From the NCBI GenBank assembly GCA_028293825.1, contig JAQGNY010000045.1:1-52445 (forward strand): a stretch of DNA of 52,445 nucleotides, in the 5' to 3' direction. Under the pieces are notes generated by a model. That model ran no database searches. It was not told the DNA's origin and saw only the letters and a program-made list of their open reading frames with translations. This DNA comes from Verrucomicrobiaceae bacterium. GTDB lineage: Bacteria > Pseudomonadota > Gammaproteobacteria > Pseudomonadales > CAMLJR01. Positions 16,266-25,087 of this stretch are shown here, piece after piece. Positions within the stretch are counted from its first letter, which is position 1. Every line of letters begins with the position of its first letter. The translations under genes and the position numbers were made by a program.

Positions 16266-18530
16266 ATGAGCTTCGGTGAAGATGAAGAAATCCTGCAGGA
16301 CTTTCTCGTCGAGGCAGGCGAAATTATCGAGCAGTTGTCTGAACAGCTGGTCGATCTAGAACGACGCCCGGCTGATCGCGACTTGCTCAATGCGATTTTT
16401 CGCGGCTTTCACACGGTCAAAGGCGGCGCTGGTTTCCTGCAGCTGAATTCGCTGGTCGAGTGCTGCCACATCACGGAAAACCTGTTCGACATGTTGCGCA
16501 ATGGTCAGCGCAGTGTGACGTCAGGGTTGATGGACGTGGTGTTACAGGCGCTCGATGCCGTCAACGAAATGTTCGATCAAGTCAAAGCCGGCGAAGTGCC
16601 GGCGTCGGCTTCACCTGAATTGCTCGCGCGGTTGGAAGCATTGGTGCATGGCGAAGAAGTCGTTCACGCCGAAGTGGCCCAGGTCGAAGAGACCGCGTCA
16701 GTGGCTGCGAGCAGTGCGGTCGCGGCAAATAGTGGCGCCGCAAACAGCGACGCTGGTTCGCAAGATATTACCGATGCCGAATTCGAGCAGTTTCTCGATG
16801 CGCTCGCACCCGATGTACAAGCGAAACCGTTAGCGGCAGTCGGTGCAGTTGCTGCATCCAGCAGCGGTGATGAAATCGACGCCGATGAATTCGAAGCATT
16901 GCTCGATCAACTGCATGGCAAAGGCAAGCATTCGAGTGCGCCGCAAACTTCCGCACCGCCTCCACCCGCTGCACCCGTCGCCAATCACACTGCAAATACC
17001 GAGGAAATCAGCGAAGACGAATTCGACGCGCTGCTCGATCAATTGCACGGTAAAGGCAAAGCGCCCGCACCTGCAGTGACGCCGCCGGTTGTTGCCGCGC
17101 CTATTGCGGCGGTTGGTGACGATGCCATTCGCGACGATGAATTCGAAGCGCTGCTCGATCAATTGCACGGCAAAGGCAATGCGCCCGGTTTGGCGGAAGC
17201 GGCTGCGCCCGCTGCCAAAAAAGCCGAAGCGCCTGCGCCAGCTACTCCGCCGAAAGCGGCTATTCCTGTGCAGGCTGCCCCTGCGAAAGTTGCGCCACCG
17301 CCGGCGCCGGTCAAGACAATCGAAAAAGCCGCTGCCGACGAAGATCCGCAAAAAGGTGGCAATGCCGCAGAGACCACAGTACGCGTCGATACGCAGCGTC
17401 TCGACGACATCATGAATATGGTTGGCGAGCTGGTGCTGGTGCGCAATCGGCTGGTGCGTCTCGGCGCGCGCAGCGACGACGAAGCGCTGTCGAAAGCGGT
17501 TGGCAATCTCGATGTGGTCACCGCCGATTTGCAGAGCGCGGTGATGAAGACGCGCATGCAACCGATCAAGAAAGTATTCGGTCGCTTTCCACGCGTGGTG
17601 CGCGATCTCGCGCGCAGCCTGAAGAAAGAAGTCACGCTCGAATTGCTCGGCGAAGAAACCGATCTTGATAAAAACCTGGTCGAAGCGTTGGCCGATCCGC
17701 TCGTGCATTTGGTGCGCAACGCGGTCGATCACGGCATCGAAAGCCCGGAAAAACGCGAGAAATCCGGCAAATCGCGCATCGGCAAAATCGTGCTCGCCGC
17801 CGAGCAGGAAGGCGATCATATTCTGCTGTCGATCACCGACGATGGCGCCGGTATGGACGCGGAAGTGCTGCGCAGCAAAGTGGTCGAAAAAGGTTTGCTC
17901 GATGCCGATGCCGCCGCGCGTCTGAACGACACCGAATGCTACAACCTGATTTTTCTGCCGGGGTTTTCCACCAAAACCGAAATTTCCGACGTGTCCGGTC
18001 GCGGTGTCGGCATGGACGTGGTCAAAACAAAAATCTCTCAATTGAACGGTTCGATTCAGATTATTTCGAAAGTCGGCGAGGGCACGCGGTTAATTATCAA
18101 AGTGCCGTTGACGCTCGCCATCATGCCGACCTTGATGGTAATGCTCGGCCAGCAAACGTTCGCGCTGCCGCTGGCGAGCGTGAATGAAATATTCCATATG
18201 GATCTGCGCCGCGTGAATGTGGTCGATGGTCGCGAAATGATCACGGTGCGCGAAAAAGCCATTCCGCTGTTCTTCTTGAAAAACTGGTTGGTGAAAAACA
18301 GCTACGGCGAACCGCGTCCGCAAGAGGCGCACGTTGTCATCGTTTCGGTCGGTATTCAACGCGTCGGTTTTGTCGTCGATCAATTGATCGGCCAGGAAGA
18401 AGTGGTGATCAAACCGCTCGGCAAAATGTTGCAGGGCACACCTGGTATGGCGGGTGCGACGATTACCGGCGACGGTCGCATTGCATTAATTCTCGATGTA
18501 CCCAGTATGTTGAAGCGTTATGCCCGTTAA
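16266..18530 (+). CDS. cheA: chemotaxis histidine kinase CheA
   Basis: CheA is the receptor-coupled kinase that phosphorylates CheY and CheB. The 754-residue product has an Hpt domain with His49 in FHTVKGGAGF. After a long Ala/Pro linker (about 130-365) come dimerisation helices (VDTQRLDDIMNMVGELVLVR), the ATP-binding domain (N box HLVRNAVDHGIESP, then DDGAGM and GRGVGMDVVK) and a CheW-like end. The linker holds three close copies of DEFEALLDQLHGKG, with a weaker fourth (DAEFEQFLDAL) before them. No globular P2 domain is seen. The repeated peptide resembles the CheY-binding ends of FliM and CheZ, so it may recruit CheY. That role is inferred. Confidence 0.96.
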   Translation: MSFGEDEEILQDFLVEAGEIIEQLSEQLVDLERRPADRDLLNAIFRGFHTVKGGAGFLQLNSLVECCHITENLFDMLRNGQRSVTSGLMDVVLQALDAVNEMFDQVKAGEVPASASPELLARLEALVHGEEVVHAEVAQVEETASVAASSAVAANSGAANSDAGSQDITDAEFEQFLDALAPDVQAKPLAAVGAVAASSSGDEIDADEFEALLDQLHGKGKHSSAPQTSAPPPPAAPVANHTANTEEISEDEFDALLDQLHGKGKAPAPAVTPPVVAAPIAAVGDDAIRDDEFEALLDQLHGKGNAPGLAEAAAPAAKKAEAPAPATPPKAAIPVQAAPAKVAPPPAPVKTIEKAAADEDPQKGGNAAETTVRVDTQRLDDIMNMVGELVLVRNRLVRLGARSDDEALSKAVGNLDVVTADLQSAVMKTRMQPIKKVFGRFPRVVRDLARSLKKEVTLELLGEETDLDKNLVEALADPLVHLVRNAVDHGIESPEKREKSGKSRIGKIVLAAEQEGDHILLSITDDGAGMDAEVLRSKVVEKGLLDADAAARLNDTECYNLIFLPGFSTKTEISDVSGRGVGMDVVKTKISQLNGSIQIISKVGEGTRLIIKVPLTLAIMPTLMVMLGQQTFALPLASVNEIFHMDLRRVNVVDGREMITVREKAIPLFFLKNWLVKNSYGEPRPQEAHVVIVSVGIQRVGFVVDQLIGQEEVVIKPLGKMLQGTPGMAGATITGDGRIALILDVPSMLKRYAR

Positions 18531-18606
18531 AAAATGCAGTCTTCGCTCGCGATACCTGGGCAGTGTTTTTTCTCTAATAAAAATTAAAACTACTTTGAGG
18601 TAAGCA

Positions 18607-19743
18607 ATGACGGTCACTGTTTTGATTGTCGATGACTCCAATTTCTTTCGGCGTCGCCTGACTGAGATGATCGATCAGTGCCCCGGCTTGCGTGTGATCG
18701 GTACGGCGAATAATGGCCGTGAAGGTGTGGCGAAGGCGATCGAATTAAAACCCGACGTTATCACCATGGATTACGAAATGCCGATGATGGATGGCATTTC
18801 CGCCGTGCGCGAAATCATGGCAAAACAGCCGACGCCGATTCTGATGTTCTCGTCGCTGACTTACGAAGGCGCTCGCGTCACGCTCGATTCGCTGGAAGCG
18901 GGTGCTGTCGATTATTTACCAAAAAACTTCGATGAAATTTCTCGCAACGCAGTTGAGCTGAAAAACAAACTTGCCGAACGCATCAATATGGTGGCGAAGG
19001 CGGGCAAGCGTTTAGCTGCAATGCCGGGCATTGCGTCGTTTCGCGCAAAAACACCGGTTGCTCCGCCAGCCGCTGCGCCGCTAAGTAAGCCTGTTAGAGA
19101 TACGCCGGTTGTAAGAGAATCTGCGCACGCGCCGGTAAAAGAAGCGCCTGCCGCTTCGCGTCAACCGACAGTGCGCGCGCGCAAAAACTTCAGTTTGGTC
19201 GCGATTGGTACTTCAACCGGCGGTCCCGTTGCGTTGCAAAATGTGTTGACTGCGCTGCCGGCGAAATTTCCGTTTCCGATTGTATTGATTCAGCACATGC
19301 CGGCAACGTTCACGGCGGCATTTGCCGAACGTTTAAATAGCCTGTGCAAAATCGAAGTGAAAGAAGCCGTCGATGGCGATCAATTGCGCGCTGGCGTAGC
19401 GCTGCTCGCACCGGGCGGCAAGCAAATGATGATTACCAAAGGCGGCAAAATTAAAATTCTGCCGGGCGACGAGCGCGTGAATTACAAACCGTGTGTCGAT
19501 GTGACTTTTGCCTCGGCGGCGAATGTGTATCGCGATCAAGTGTTGGCCATTGTGCTGACCGGCATGGGCGCGGACGGTTGCGAGGGTGCGCGTTTGCTCA
19601 AACAAAATGGCTCGGTGGTGTGGGCGCAGGACGAAGCGACTTCGGTGATTTATGGCATGCCGATGGCAGTCGCCAAGGCCAATCTCGCCGATGAAATTTT
19701 GCCGCTGCAACAAGTGGGCGCACGTTTGGCGGAATTGGTTTAA
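18607..19743 (+). CDS. cheB: chemotaxis methylesterase CheB
   Basis: CheB removes methyl groups from chemoreceptors and so adapts the response. The 378-residue product has a receiver domain (LIVDDSNFFRRRLTEMI, phosphoacceptor Asp in VITMDYEMPMMDG), a Pro/Ala linker (about 140-190) and the esterase domain. The catalytic Ser lies in AIGTSTGGP, His in LIQHMP and Asp in LTGMGADGCEGA. GAGGTAAGC precedes the ATG. cheR is not in the window. Confidence 0.95.
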   Translation: MTVTVLIVDDSNFFRRRLTEMIDQCPGLRVIGTANNGREGVAKAIELKPDVITMDYEMPMMDGISAVREIMAKQPTPILMFSSLTYEGARVTLDSLEAGAVDYLPKNFDEISRNAVELKNKLAERINMVAKAGKRLAAMPGIASFRAKTPVAPPAAAPLSKPVRDTPVVRESAHAPVKEAPAASRQPTVRARKNFSLVAIGTSTGGPVALQNVLTALPAKFPFPIVLIQHMPATFTAAFAERLNSLCKIEVKEAVDGDQLRAGVALLAPGGKQMMITKGGKIKILPGDERVNYKPCVDVTFASAANVYRDQVLAIVLTGMGADGCEGARLLKQNGSVVWAQDEATSVIYGMPMAVAKANLADEILPLQQVGARLAELV

Positions 19744-19745
19744 CC

Positions 19746-20495
19746 ATGGATGCAATGAGTGTTCTGGGTGTCATCATCGGACTGGTCGCCATTCTCGGCG
19801 GCAACTGGCTGGAAGGCGGACATCTCGGCGCGCTCATTAATATTCCCGCAGCGGTAATTGTCATCGGTGGCACTGTCGGTGCGGCGACGTTGCAAACACC
19901 GAAATCGACATTGCTGTTAGCGCTGCGACGCTTGACCTACGTGTTCGTGCCGTTGCAACTCGATTTCAAAGGTGGCGTCGGCAAAATCGTGCGCTGGGCG
20001 ATGGCCGCGCGCAAAGAAGGTTTACTTGGTCTGGAATCAGTGGCCGATACCGAGCGCGATGTGTTCGCGCGCAAAGGCCTGCAATTATTGGTCGATGGCA
20101 GCGAGCCGGATTCAATTCGCGCGGTGATGGAGTTGGAATCCGATCTGCGCGAGCAGCGCGATATCAACGCCGCGAAATTCTACGAAAGCATGGGCGGTTA
20201 TTCGCCAACCATCGGCATCATCGGTGCGGTGCTAGGTTTGATTCACGTGATGGGAAATCTGGCCGACCCGAGCAAACTCGGCCCCGGAATAGCGACGGCT
20301 TTTGTCGCCACGATTTATGGCGTGTCGCTCGCCAATTTATTTTTGCTGCCGGTTGCGGGCAAATTGCGCGTGCATGCGCGCAGCGAATCCCAGTATCGCG
20401 AAATGCTGATCGAGGGGGTGATTGCGATTGCCGAAGGCGAGAACCCGCGCGCGATCGAACTCAAGCTCAACGGATTTGTCGAGCAGAGCGCTTAA
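19746..20495 (+). CDS. motC: flagellar stator protein MotC (MotA family)
   Basis: MotC is the MotA-like subunit of a second stator and forms the ion channel with MotD. The 249-residue product has four membrane helices, starting LGVIIGLVAILGGNWLEGG. A cytoplasmic loop contains the charged RWAMAARKEGLLGLE segment, and the last helices lie in YSPTIGIIGAVLGLIHVM and ATIYGVSLANLFLLP. Only two bases separate it from the cheB stop. The placement after cheB is that of motCD in Pseudomonas. The driving ion is not clear from sequence alone. Confidence 0.93.
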   Translation: MDAMSVLGVIIGLVAILGGNWLEGGHLGALINIPAAVIVIGGTVGAATLQTPKSTLLLALRRLTYVFVPLQLDFKGGVGKIVRWAMAARKEGLLGLESVADTERDVFARKGLQLLVDGSEPDSIRAVMELESDLREQRDINAAKFYESMGGYSPTIGIIGAVLGLIHVMGNLADPSKLGPGIATAFVATIYGVSLANLFLLPVAGKLRVHARSESQYREMLIEGVIAIAEGENPRAIELKLNGFVEQSA

Positions 20496-20535
20496 CCTAG
20501 CATTCAAACTCATCATCCCGATGAATTTGAATTTC

Positions 20536-20568
20536 GCGGCAATGCCGCATAAACGCATTCTGCGTTTA
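20536..20568. repeat. two adjacent hairpins in the motC-motD spacer
   Basis: GCGGC-AAT-GCCGC (20536-20548) is followed at once by TAAACGCA-TTC-TGCGTTTA (20550-20568), an 8-bp perfect stem with a 3-base loop. They end 18 bases before motD. They could adjust expression of motD relative to motC by RNA structure. No T-tract follows. Confidence 0.55.
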
Positions 20569-20586
20569 CTGCCGACGAGGTAGGGC

Positions 20587-21795
20587 ATGGGCCGACGCAA
20601 GCATACCGAGGAGCACACCAATCACGAGCGGTGGCTTGTTTCCTACGCCGATTTCATCACGTTGCTATTCGCGTTTTTCGTGGTGATGTATTCAATTTCC
20701 CAAGTTAACGAAAGTAAATACCGTGTTCTTTCGAACACGCTCGAAGACGCGTTCAATCAACCCGAATTAGCCGTCGATCCGATTCAAATCGGCGAGAAGG
20801 CACGCTCGAATCCCGCCAATCTCGTTGCCTTGAATACCGATGCCGCGAAAACCAAAGAAGGCGAGGGTGGCACTCAAAGTAGCAACGGCATGCCGGACGA
20901 ATTTAAAGACGTCGCCAATAAAATTGCCGAAGCATTTGGCGACTTGATGACGCAGGGTTTGGTGACGTTGCGCGGCAATGAAGAATGGCTCGAAATCGAA
21001 ATGAAATCGTCGCTGCTATTCGACAGTGGCGACGCGGCGCTGAGCAATCACGCGCTGGAATTACTCGGTCAGGTCGCCGCCATTTTGCGCGATCAAAAAA
21101 ATGCTGTGCGTGTCGAAGGCTTCACCGATAACAAACCGATTCACACCGTACGCTTTCCCAGCAATTGGGAATTGTCATCGTCGCGCGCGGCGGCAGTGGT
21201 GCAATTGTTCGTCGAAGAAGGCATCGATTCGAGCCGTTTGGTTGCAGCCGGTTACGGCGAGTTCCAACCGGTCGGTCCGAACGACACGCCCGAAAATCGC
21301 GCGAAAAATCGACGCGTGGTGCTAATGATTTCGAAAACCGGCGAACTGCGGCCGGTATTAAAGCCGATCGATGCGACGGAAAAACCAGCAGTCGGTCCTG
21401 AAGCGCCAGCGTTGAAACCGATCACCGATACCGCCGCGTCGCAATTACCGGCCGCACAATTGCCTGCCGCGCAATTGTCGACAGCGCCAGTTGCGGCCGT
21501 ACAACCTCAAACAGCGCAGCCTGCGGCAGTGCAACAACAACGCTCGCAATCCGTGACCTTGCCGGTTCAAACCGTGTCATCTCCGACCGCGCAACCCGTG
21601 ACTTCACCACCACCAGCTGCACAACTGCAATCGTCGCCTGCGCCCGTGGTGCTGCCGCCGACATCGCAACAACCGGTTCGCACGCCTGCGGCATTTTCCG
21701 CGCCGGCGCCTTCGTCACAGCCCCAATCTCAGCCGCAGTCGCAACTAAAGCCCGCGCCCGCAGTTAACAGTGCAAACCCGCCGAAAACCCCCTAA
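20587..21795 (+). CDS. motD: flagellar stator protein MotD (MotB family)
   Basis: MotD anchors the MotCD stator to peptidoglycan. The 402-residue product has one membrane helix with the conserved ion-carrying Asp in SYADFITLLFAFFVVMYSIS. A periplasmic plug region and an OmpA-like domain follow (about 135-255, with VRVEGFTDNKPIHT and GYGEFQPVGPNDTPENRAKN). A Pro/Gln/Ala-rich tail of about 145 residues follows and includes near-repeats such as PAAQLPAAQL. The tail is much longer than in the Pseudomonas protein as I know it. Confidence 0.93.
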   Translation: MGRRKHTEEHTNHERWLVSYADFITLLFAFFVVMYSISQVNESKYRVLSNTLEDAFNQPELAVDPIQIGEKARSNPANLVALNTDAAKTKEGEGGTQSSNGMPDEFKDVANKIAEAFGDLMTQGLVTLRGNEEWLEIEMKSSLLFDSGDAALSNHALELLGQVAAILRDQKNAVRVEGFTDNKPIHTVRFPSNWELSSSRAAAVVQLFVEEGIDSSRLVAAGYGEFQPVGPNDTPENRAKNRRVVLMISKTGELRPVLKPIDATEKPAVGPEAPALKPITDTAASQLPAAQLPAAQLSTAPVAAVQPQTAQPAAVQQQRSQSVTLPVQTVSSPTAQPVTSPPPAAQLQSSPAPVVLPPTSQQPVRTPAAFSAPAPSSQPQSQPQSQLKPAPAVNSANPPKTP

Positions 21796-21834
21796 CCTTA
21801 CTGGGCACGCTGGCGGGTAAAGTCGACCAATCTT

Positions 21835-21850
21835 TGGCAGACTAATTGCT
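21835..21850 (+). promoter_or_regulatory. sigma-54-like promoter, parC
   Basis: TGGCAG, ACTAA, TTGCT matches the -24/-12 pattern with exact spacing. It lies 74 bases before the GTG start of the ParA-like gene. It suggests that parC-parP-cheW can be transcribed apart from cheYZAB-motCD and in step with the middle flagellar genes. Confidence 0.6.
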
Positions 21851-21923
21851 CTCTTTCTCCCGCATCAAAATAATCATCAATTTTTTGGCGCTTGCGTAAC
21901 AGCAAGTAAACGAGGCATCGCAC

Positions 21924-22727
21924 GTGCGTATTTGGTCGGTTGCCAATCAAAAAGGTGGGGTCGGTAAAACCACCACGACGGTTGCACTCGCCGGCTTATT
22001 GGCCGAACGCGGTGCCCGCGTGTTGTTGGTCGACCTCGATCCGCACGGTTCATTGACCAGTTACTTCGGCTACAACCCGGAAACGGTCGAGCATTCGACT
22101 TTCGCGTTGTTCGCCGAGCACATGATTAGCGCGCGGGAACAGGTGCAGGCGTTGCTGATTCCGGCGCGCGATACCGGTATTCAAATGCTCGCTGCCAGCC
22201 CGGCGCTGGCCACCGTCGAGCGGCGTTCGCTCAGCGGCACGGGCGTGCGCATCAGCAAAGCATTGGCGCTGCTGTGGGATGATTTCGATTACGCACTCAT
22301 TGATACGCCGCCGGTATTGGGCGCGTTGATGGTGAATGCGCTAGCCGCGTGCGAAAAATTATTGATTCCGGTGCAGACCGAATTTCTCGCTTTAAAAGGC
22401 CTTGAGCGCATGTTGCGCACGCTGGAAATGCTGGCGCGCTCGCAACAAAAAGCACTGCCGTATTTAATTATTCCGACCTTATTCGATCGACGCACGCATG
22501 CATCGGTGAGCAGTTTGCGCACGCTGCGCAACGATTATCCCGAGCGGATTTGGGCGGGAATGATTCCGGTCGATACACGTTTTCGCGACGCCAGCCGGGT
22601 TGGCTTGCTACCATCGCGTCTCGATGCGCAAAGTCGCGGTGTCGAAGCGTATCGCTCGCTGTTAAAAATTCTGCTGAGTGTCGACAATGCGCCGGCGGCG
22701 ATGAAATCTAGCACGGCGCTGCGCTAA
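21924..22727 (+). CDS. parC: ParA-family ATPase ParC (chemotaxis array placement)
   Basis: The 267-residue product is a ParA-type ATPase with deviant Walker A NQKGGVGKTTTTVALAGLLA, DLDPHGSLTSYFGYNP and Walker B DYALIDTPPVLG. Proteins of this kind next to cheW (ParC in Vibrio, PA1462 in Pseudomonas) position chemotaxis arrays at the cell pole. It starts at GTG after CGAGG. The neighbours parP and cheW support this role over plasmid or chromosome partition, and no parB follows. The symbol is assigned by context. Confidence 0.85.
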   Translation: MRIWSVANQKGGVGKTTTTVALAGLLAERGARVLLVDLDPHGSLTSYFGYNPETVEHSTFALFAEHMISAREQVQALLIPARDTGIQMLAASPALATVERRSLSGTGVRISKALALLWDDFDYALIDTPPVLGALMVNALAACEKLLIPVQTEFLALKGLERMLRTLEMLARSQQKALPYLIIPTLFDRRTHASVSSLRTLRNDYPERIWAGMIPVDTRFRDASRVGLLPSRLDAQSRGVEAYRSLLKILLSVDNAPAAMKSSTALR

Positions 22728-22788
22728 TACGAGGCTGTAAATTCGCTAGCGGTGAACAAAAACGGATATCAGCAAGCGAATAGCTAGC

Positions 22789-22826
22789 TAGTAAATAAAC
22801 AGTTGGTTAGCAAATAAACCCAATGT
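22789..22826 (+). repeat. two 19-bp tandem units, parC-parP spacer
   Basis: TAGTAAATAAACAGTTGGT (22789) and TAGCAAATAAACCCAATGT (22808) are neighbouring 19-base units that share TAG-AAATAAAC. A GCTAGCTAG run stands just before. The second unit ends ten bases before the parP ATG. Confidence 0.5.
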
Positions 22827-22836
22827 GGCGAGTCTC

Positions 22837-23709
22837 ATGAGTAGCGGTTCCAACTCTTCCGATCAGGCGCTTCAGGACTATTTAGATAGTTTGTTGGGTG
22901 CAGACGCGCCGTTGGAAGAAGCGCCGTCGCAGAAATATGCCGCCGCCAGCAATATCGCCACGCTGCCGTGGGCGCCGCGAGCGGTGCGCAGTGTGCAAGT
23001 GCGACCCTATGCCGAACCGATCCGCACGCTGAATTTGCGTATGCCTTTGCCGCCCATTGCGGAAGCGGTCGTTGAAATTCCTGTTCCCGTCATTGAAGTG
23101 CCGGCGCCGATCGTCGAGCAGGTGCCGCCCCCGGCAATTCCTGAAATTACTGTCGAAGTCGTCACGCAGCCACTTGCCGAAATTGAAGAGACCGCCGATG
23201 GCTTGGCGCATATGGCGGAGCCGGCCGAATGGCTCGCCAATGGGCGGCCGTATTGGGCGCAACAGCCGTTTGAATGTTTGCTGTTTAAATCCGGCGGTTT
23301 GACGCTGGCCGCACCGCTGGTGGAACTCGGCAGCATTTATCCGTTGGGCGAGGACAGCCTGACCACGGTATTCGGGCAGACGTCTTGGTTTATGGGCTTG
23401 CTGCCGGTGAAGGAATACAACGCGCGCGCGATCAATACCGCGATGGTGGTAATGCCCGAGCGTTACCAGGAATCCATGCGCGCGGCGTATCGGTATCTGA
23501 TTACGCTATACGGTTCCGATTGGGGTTTGGCGGTCGACGTGGTGATCAACAGCGTGATGCTCGATCCGGATGACATCCGTTGGCGCGGCCAACGCAGCAA
23601 GCGGCCGTGGCTCGCCGGCACCGTGGTTGAGCAAATGTGCGCGCTGCTGGATATTTCGCAGCTCTCGTGGATGTTTCACAACCAGGACCGCAAGCGCCAG
23701 TCGCGTTAA
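22837..23709 (+). CDS. parP: CheW-domain protein ParP-like
   Basis: The 290-residue product has a short helical start (ALQDYLDSLLGA), a Pro/Glu/Val-rich linker (about 75-125) and a C-terminal CheW-like domain (about 150-285, with FECLLFKSGGLTLAAPLVEL and VDVVINSVMLDPDDIRWR). In Vibrio, ParP links ParC to CheA and keeps arrays at the pole. Position between parC and cheW supports this. GTG at 22825 is an alternative start. The ATG at 22837 has GGCGAG five bases upstream. Confidence 0.82.
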   Translation: MSSGSNSSDQALQDYLDSLLGADAPLEEAPSQKYAAASNIATLPWAPRAVRSVQVRPYAEPIRTLNLRMPLPPIAEAVVEIPVPVIEVPAPIVEQVPPPAIPEITVEVVTQPLAEIEETADGLAHMAEPAEWLANGRPYWAQQPFECLLFKSGGLTLAAPLVELGSIYPLGEDSLTTVFGQTSWFMGLLPVKEYNARAINTAMVVMPERYQESMRAAYRYLITLYGSDWGLAVDVVINSVMLDPDDIRWRGQRSKRPWLAGTVVEQMCALLDISQLSWMFHNQDRKRQSR

Positions 23710-23855
23710 TCACTCGATGCGATTCGTGGCGCAAGCTGGCGGTGACCGGGCATTGATCTATAGTTAGGAAGCTTTTTAGCCGAGGCAAACCGAGCGCTGA
23801 TTTCGGTTCGATAATTTACCGGCACCTACACTTTTGCATTAAAGGCACAAACTCA

Positions 23856-24335
23856 ATGGCGACCATCAACGCGAAAAATACCGAAGATCCAATGTTGCAG
23901 TGGGTAACATTCCGGCTCGACGGAGAAACCTACGGCATCAATGTGATGCAGGTGCAGGAAGTGCTTCGCTATACGGAAATTGCCGCCGTTCCCGGTGCAC
24001 CCAGTTACGTGCTCGGCATCATTAATTTGCGCGGCAACGTTGTTACGGTGCTCGATACGCGCGATCGTTTCGGTTTATCGCCGGCTGAAGTCACCGAGCA
24101 AACACGCATTGTCATTATCGAAGCGGGTAAACACGTGATCGGTATTCTGGTGGATGCGGTCGCCGAAGTAGTTTATTTGCGCCAATCGGAAATCGAAACC
24201 GCTCCGAACGTCGGCAACGAAGAAAGCGCCAAATTTATTCAGGGCGTTTGCCACAAAAACAATCAACTGCTGATTTTGGTTGAGCTGGCAAAATTGCTGA
24301 CCGATGAAGAATGGGCGGAAATGAGCGATTTGTGA
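23856..24335 (+). CDS. cheW: chemotaxis coupling protein CheW
   Basis: CheW bridges chemoreceptors and CheA. The 159-residue product is one CheW domain with FRLDGETYGINVMQVQEVLR, PGAPSYVLGIINLRGNVV and the closing HKNNQLLILVELAKLL. Length is typical. The 146-base gap after parP shows no clear element. The gene precedes a DUF2802 gene as in Pseudomonas. Confidence 0.95.
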   Translation: MATINAKNTEDPMLQWVTFRLDGETYGINVMQVQEVLRYTEIAAVPGAPSYVLGIINLRGNVVTVLDTRDRFGLSPAEVTEQTRIVIIEAGKHVIGILVDAVAEVVYLRQSEIETAPNVGNEESAKFIQGVCHKNNQLLILVELAKLLTDEEWAEMSDL

Positions 24336-24367
24336 TTTGCAAATAGGGTTGAGAAAAGTCACAACGG

Positions 24368-24751
24368 ATGAGTGAGTTCGCGTTAATTCTGACGATAGTT
24401 GCGAGCGGGGCGGTAATTATTTTATCGCTGCTCGCTGCTGTATTTTTTTTCGTGCGCAAGCAGCTTGCAGCGATGCAGGAACAGCAGCGCGAAATACTGC
24501 AGCAAATGATTACGACCCAACAGCAGCAGCAAAATGATTTACTGGCGATCGGTCAGCGCGTGTTGGAGGCGGATAAATTAGTGCGGCGTTTTAGCGATCG
24601 CATCGACGCCATCGAAAATGCCGAACCGACTAAAACGCAGTACGGCCAACTCGAATCGCTGCTCAGCAAAGCCATCGAAAACGAAGGCGATGCGTCGTCC
24701 GCGGAAACCGAATTACTCGCGCTGTTGCGGCAACAGCAACGCCGCGGCTGA
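24368..24751 (+). CDS. DUF2802 membrane-anchored coiled-coil protein
   Basis: The 127-residue product has one N-terminal membrane helix (ALILTIVASGAVIILSLLAA) followed by a Gln-rich coiled coil and a Leu-rich end (ETELLALLRQQQ). It matches the DUF2802 gene that follows cheW in Pseudomonas. The function is unknown to me. Its last 39 bases overlap the end of the convergent FlhB-like gene. Confidence 0.82.
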   Translation: MSEFALILTIVASGAVIILSLLAAVFFFVRKQLAAMQEQQREILQQMITTQQQQQNDLLAIGQRVLEADKLVRRFSDRIDAIENAEPTKTQYGQLESLLSKAIENEGDASSAETELLALLRQQQRRG

Positions 24752-25087
24752 ATGCCGATCCGGCGGCAAATCTTCTTCATTTTTTGCACGCCAATCCGCC
24801 GGAAATTTCCCTTGAATGCGATACGCGAAAGCGATCACCTGCGCGATGCACAGATATAACGTTTCCGGAATTTCCTCGCCCAATCCCACCTGCTGTAACA
24901 AACCTAATAATTGCGGATTTTCAAATAGCGGCACGCCGTGCTCGCGCGCAATCGCAATGATTTGTTCGGCCAGATCGCCGCTGCCTTCCGCCGTTACTGT
25001 CGGTGCGCGTTTACCGTCGTACGACAGCGCAACAGCTTGACGCTCGTCATTCGGATAATTGTTGTCGCCGGAAAATTTTTCGCTCAT
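24713..25087 (-). CDS. free-standing FlhB C-terminal domain protein
   Basis: The 124-residue product matches only the cytoplasmic C-terminal part of FlhB (EscU/YscU/HrcU family). It has AVALSYDGKRAPTVTAEG, DLAEQIIAIAREHGVPLFEN and EEIPETLYLCIAQVIAFAYR. It begins just where autocleavage would leave FlhB, after the NPxH site, and has no such site or membrane helices. Its ATG overlaps the stop of the FliK-like gene (ATGA), so the two are translated together. It might act as a soluble partner of that ruler or compete with the cut end of FlhB. That role is inferred. Confidence 0.85.
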   Translation of the reverse strand: MSEKFSGDNNYPNDERQAVALSYDGKRAPTVTAEGSGDLAEQIIAIAREHGVPLFENPQLLGLLQQVGLGEEIPETLYLCIAQVIAFAYRIQGKFPADWRAKNEEDLPPDRHSAAALLLPQQRE

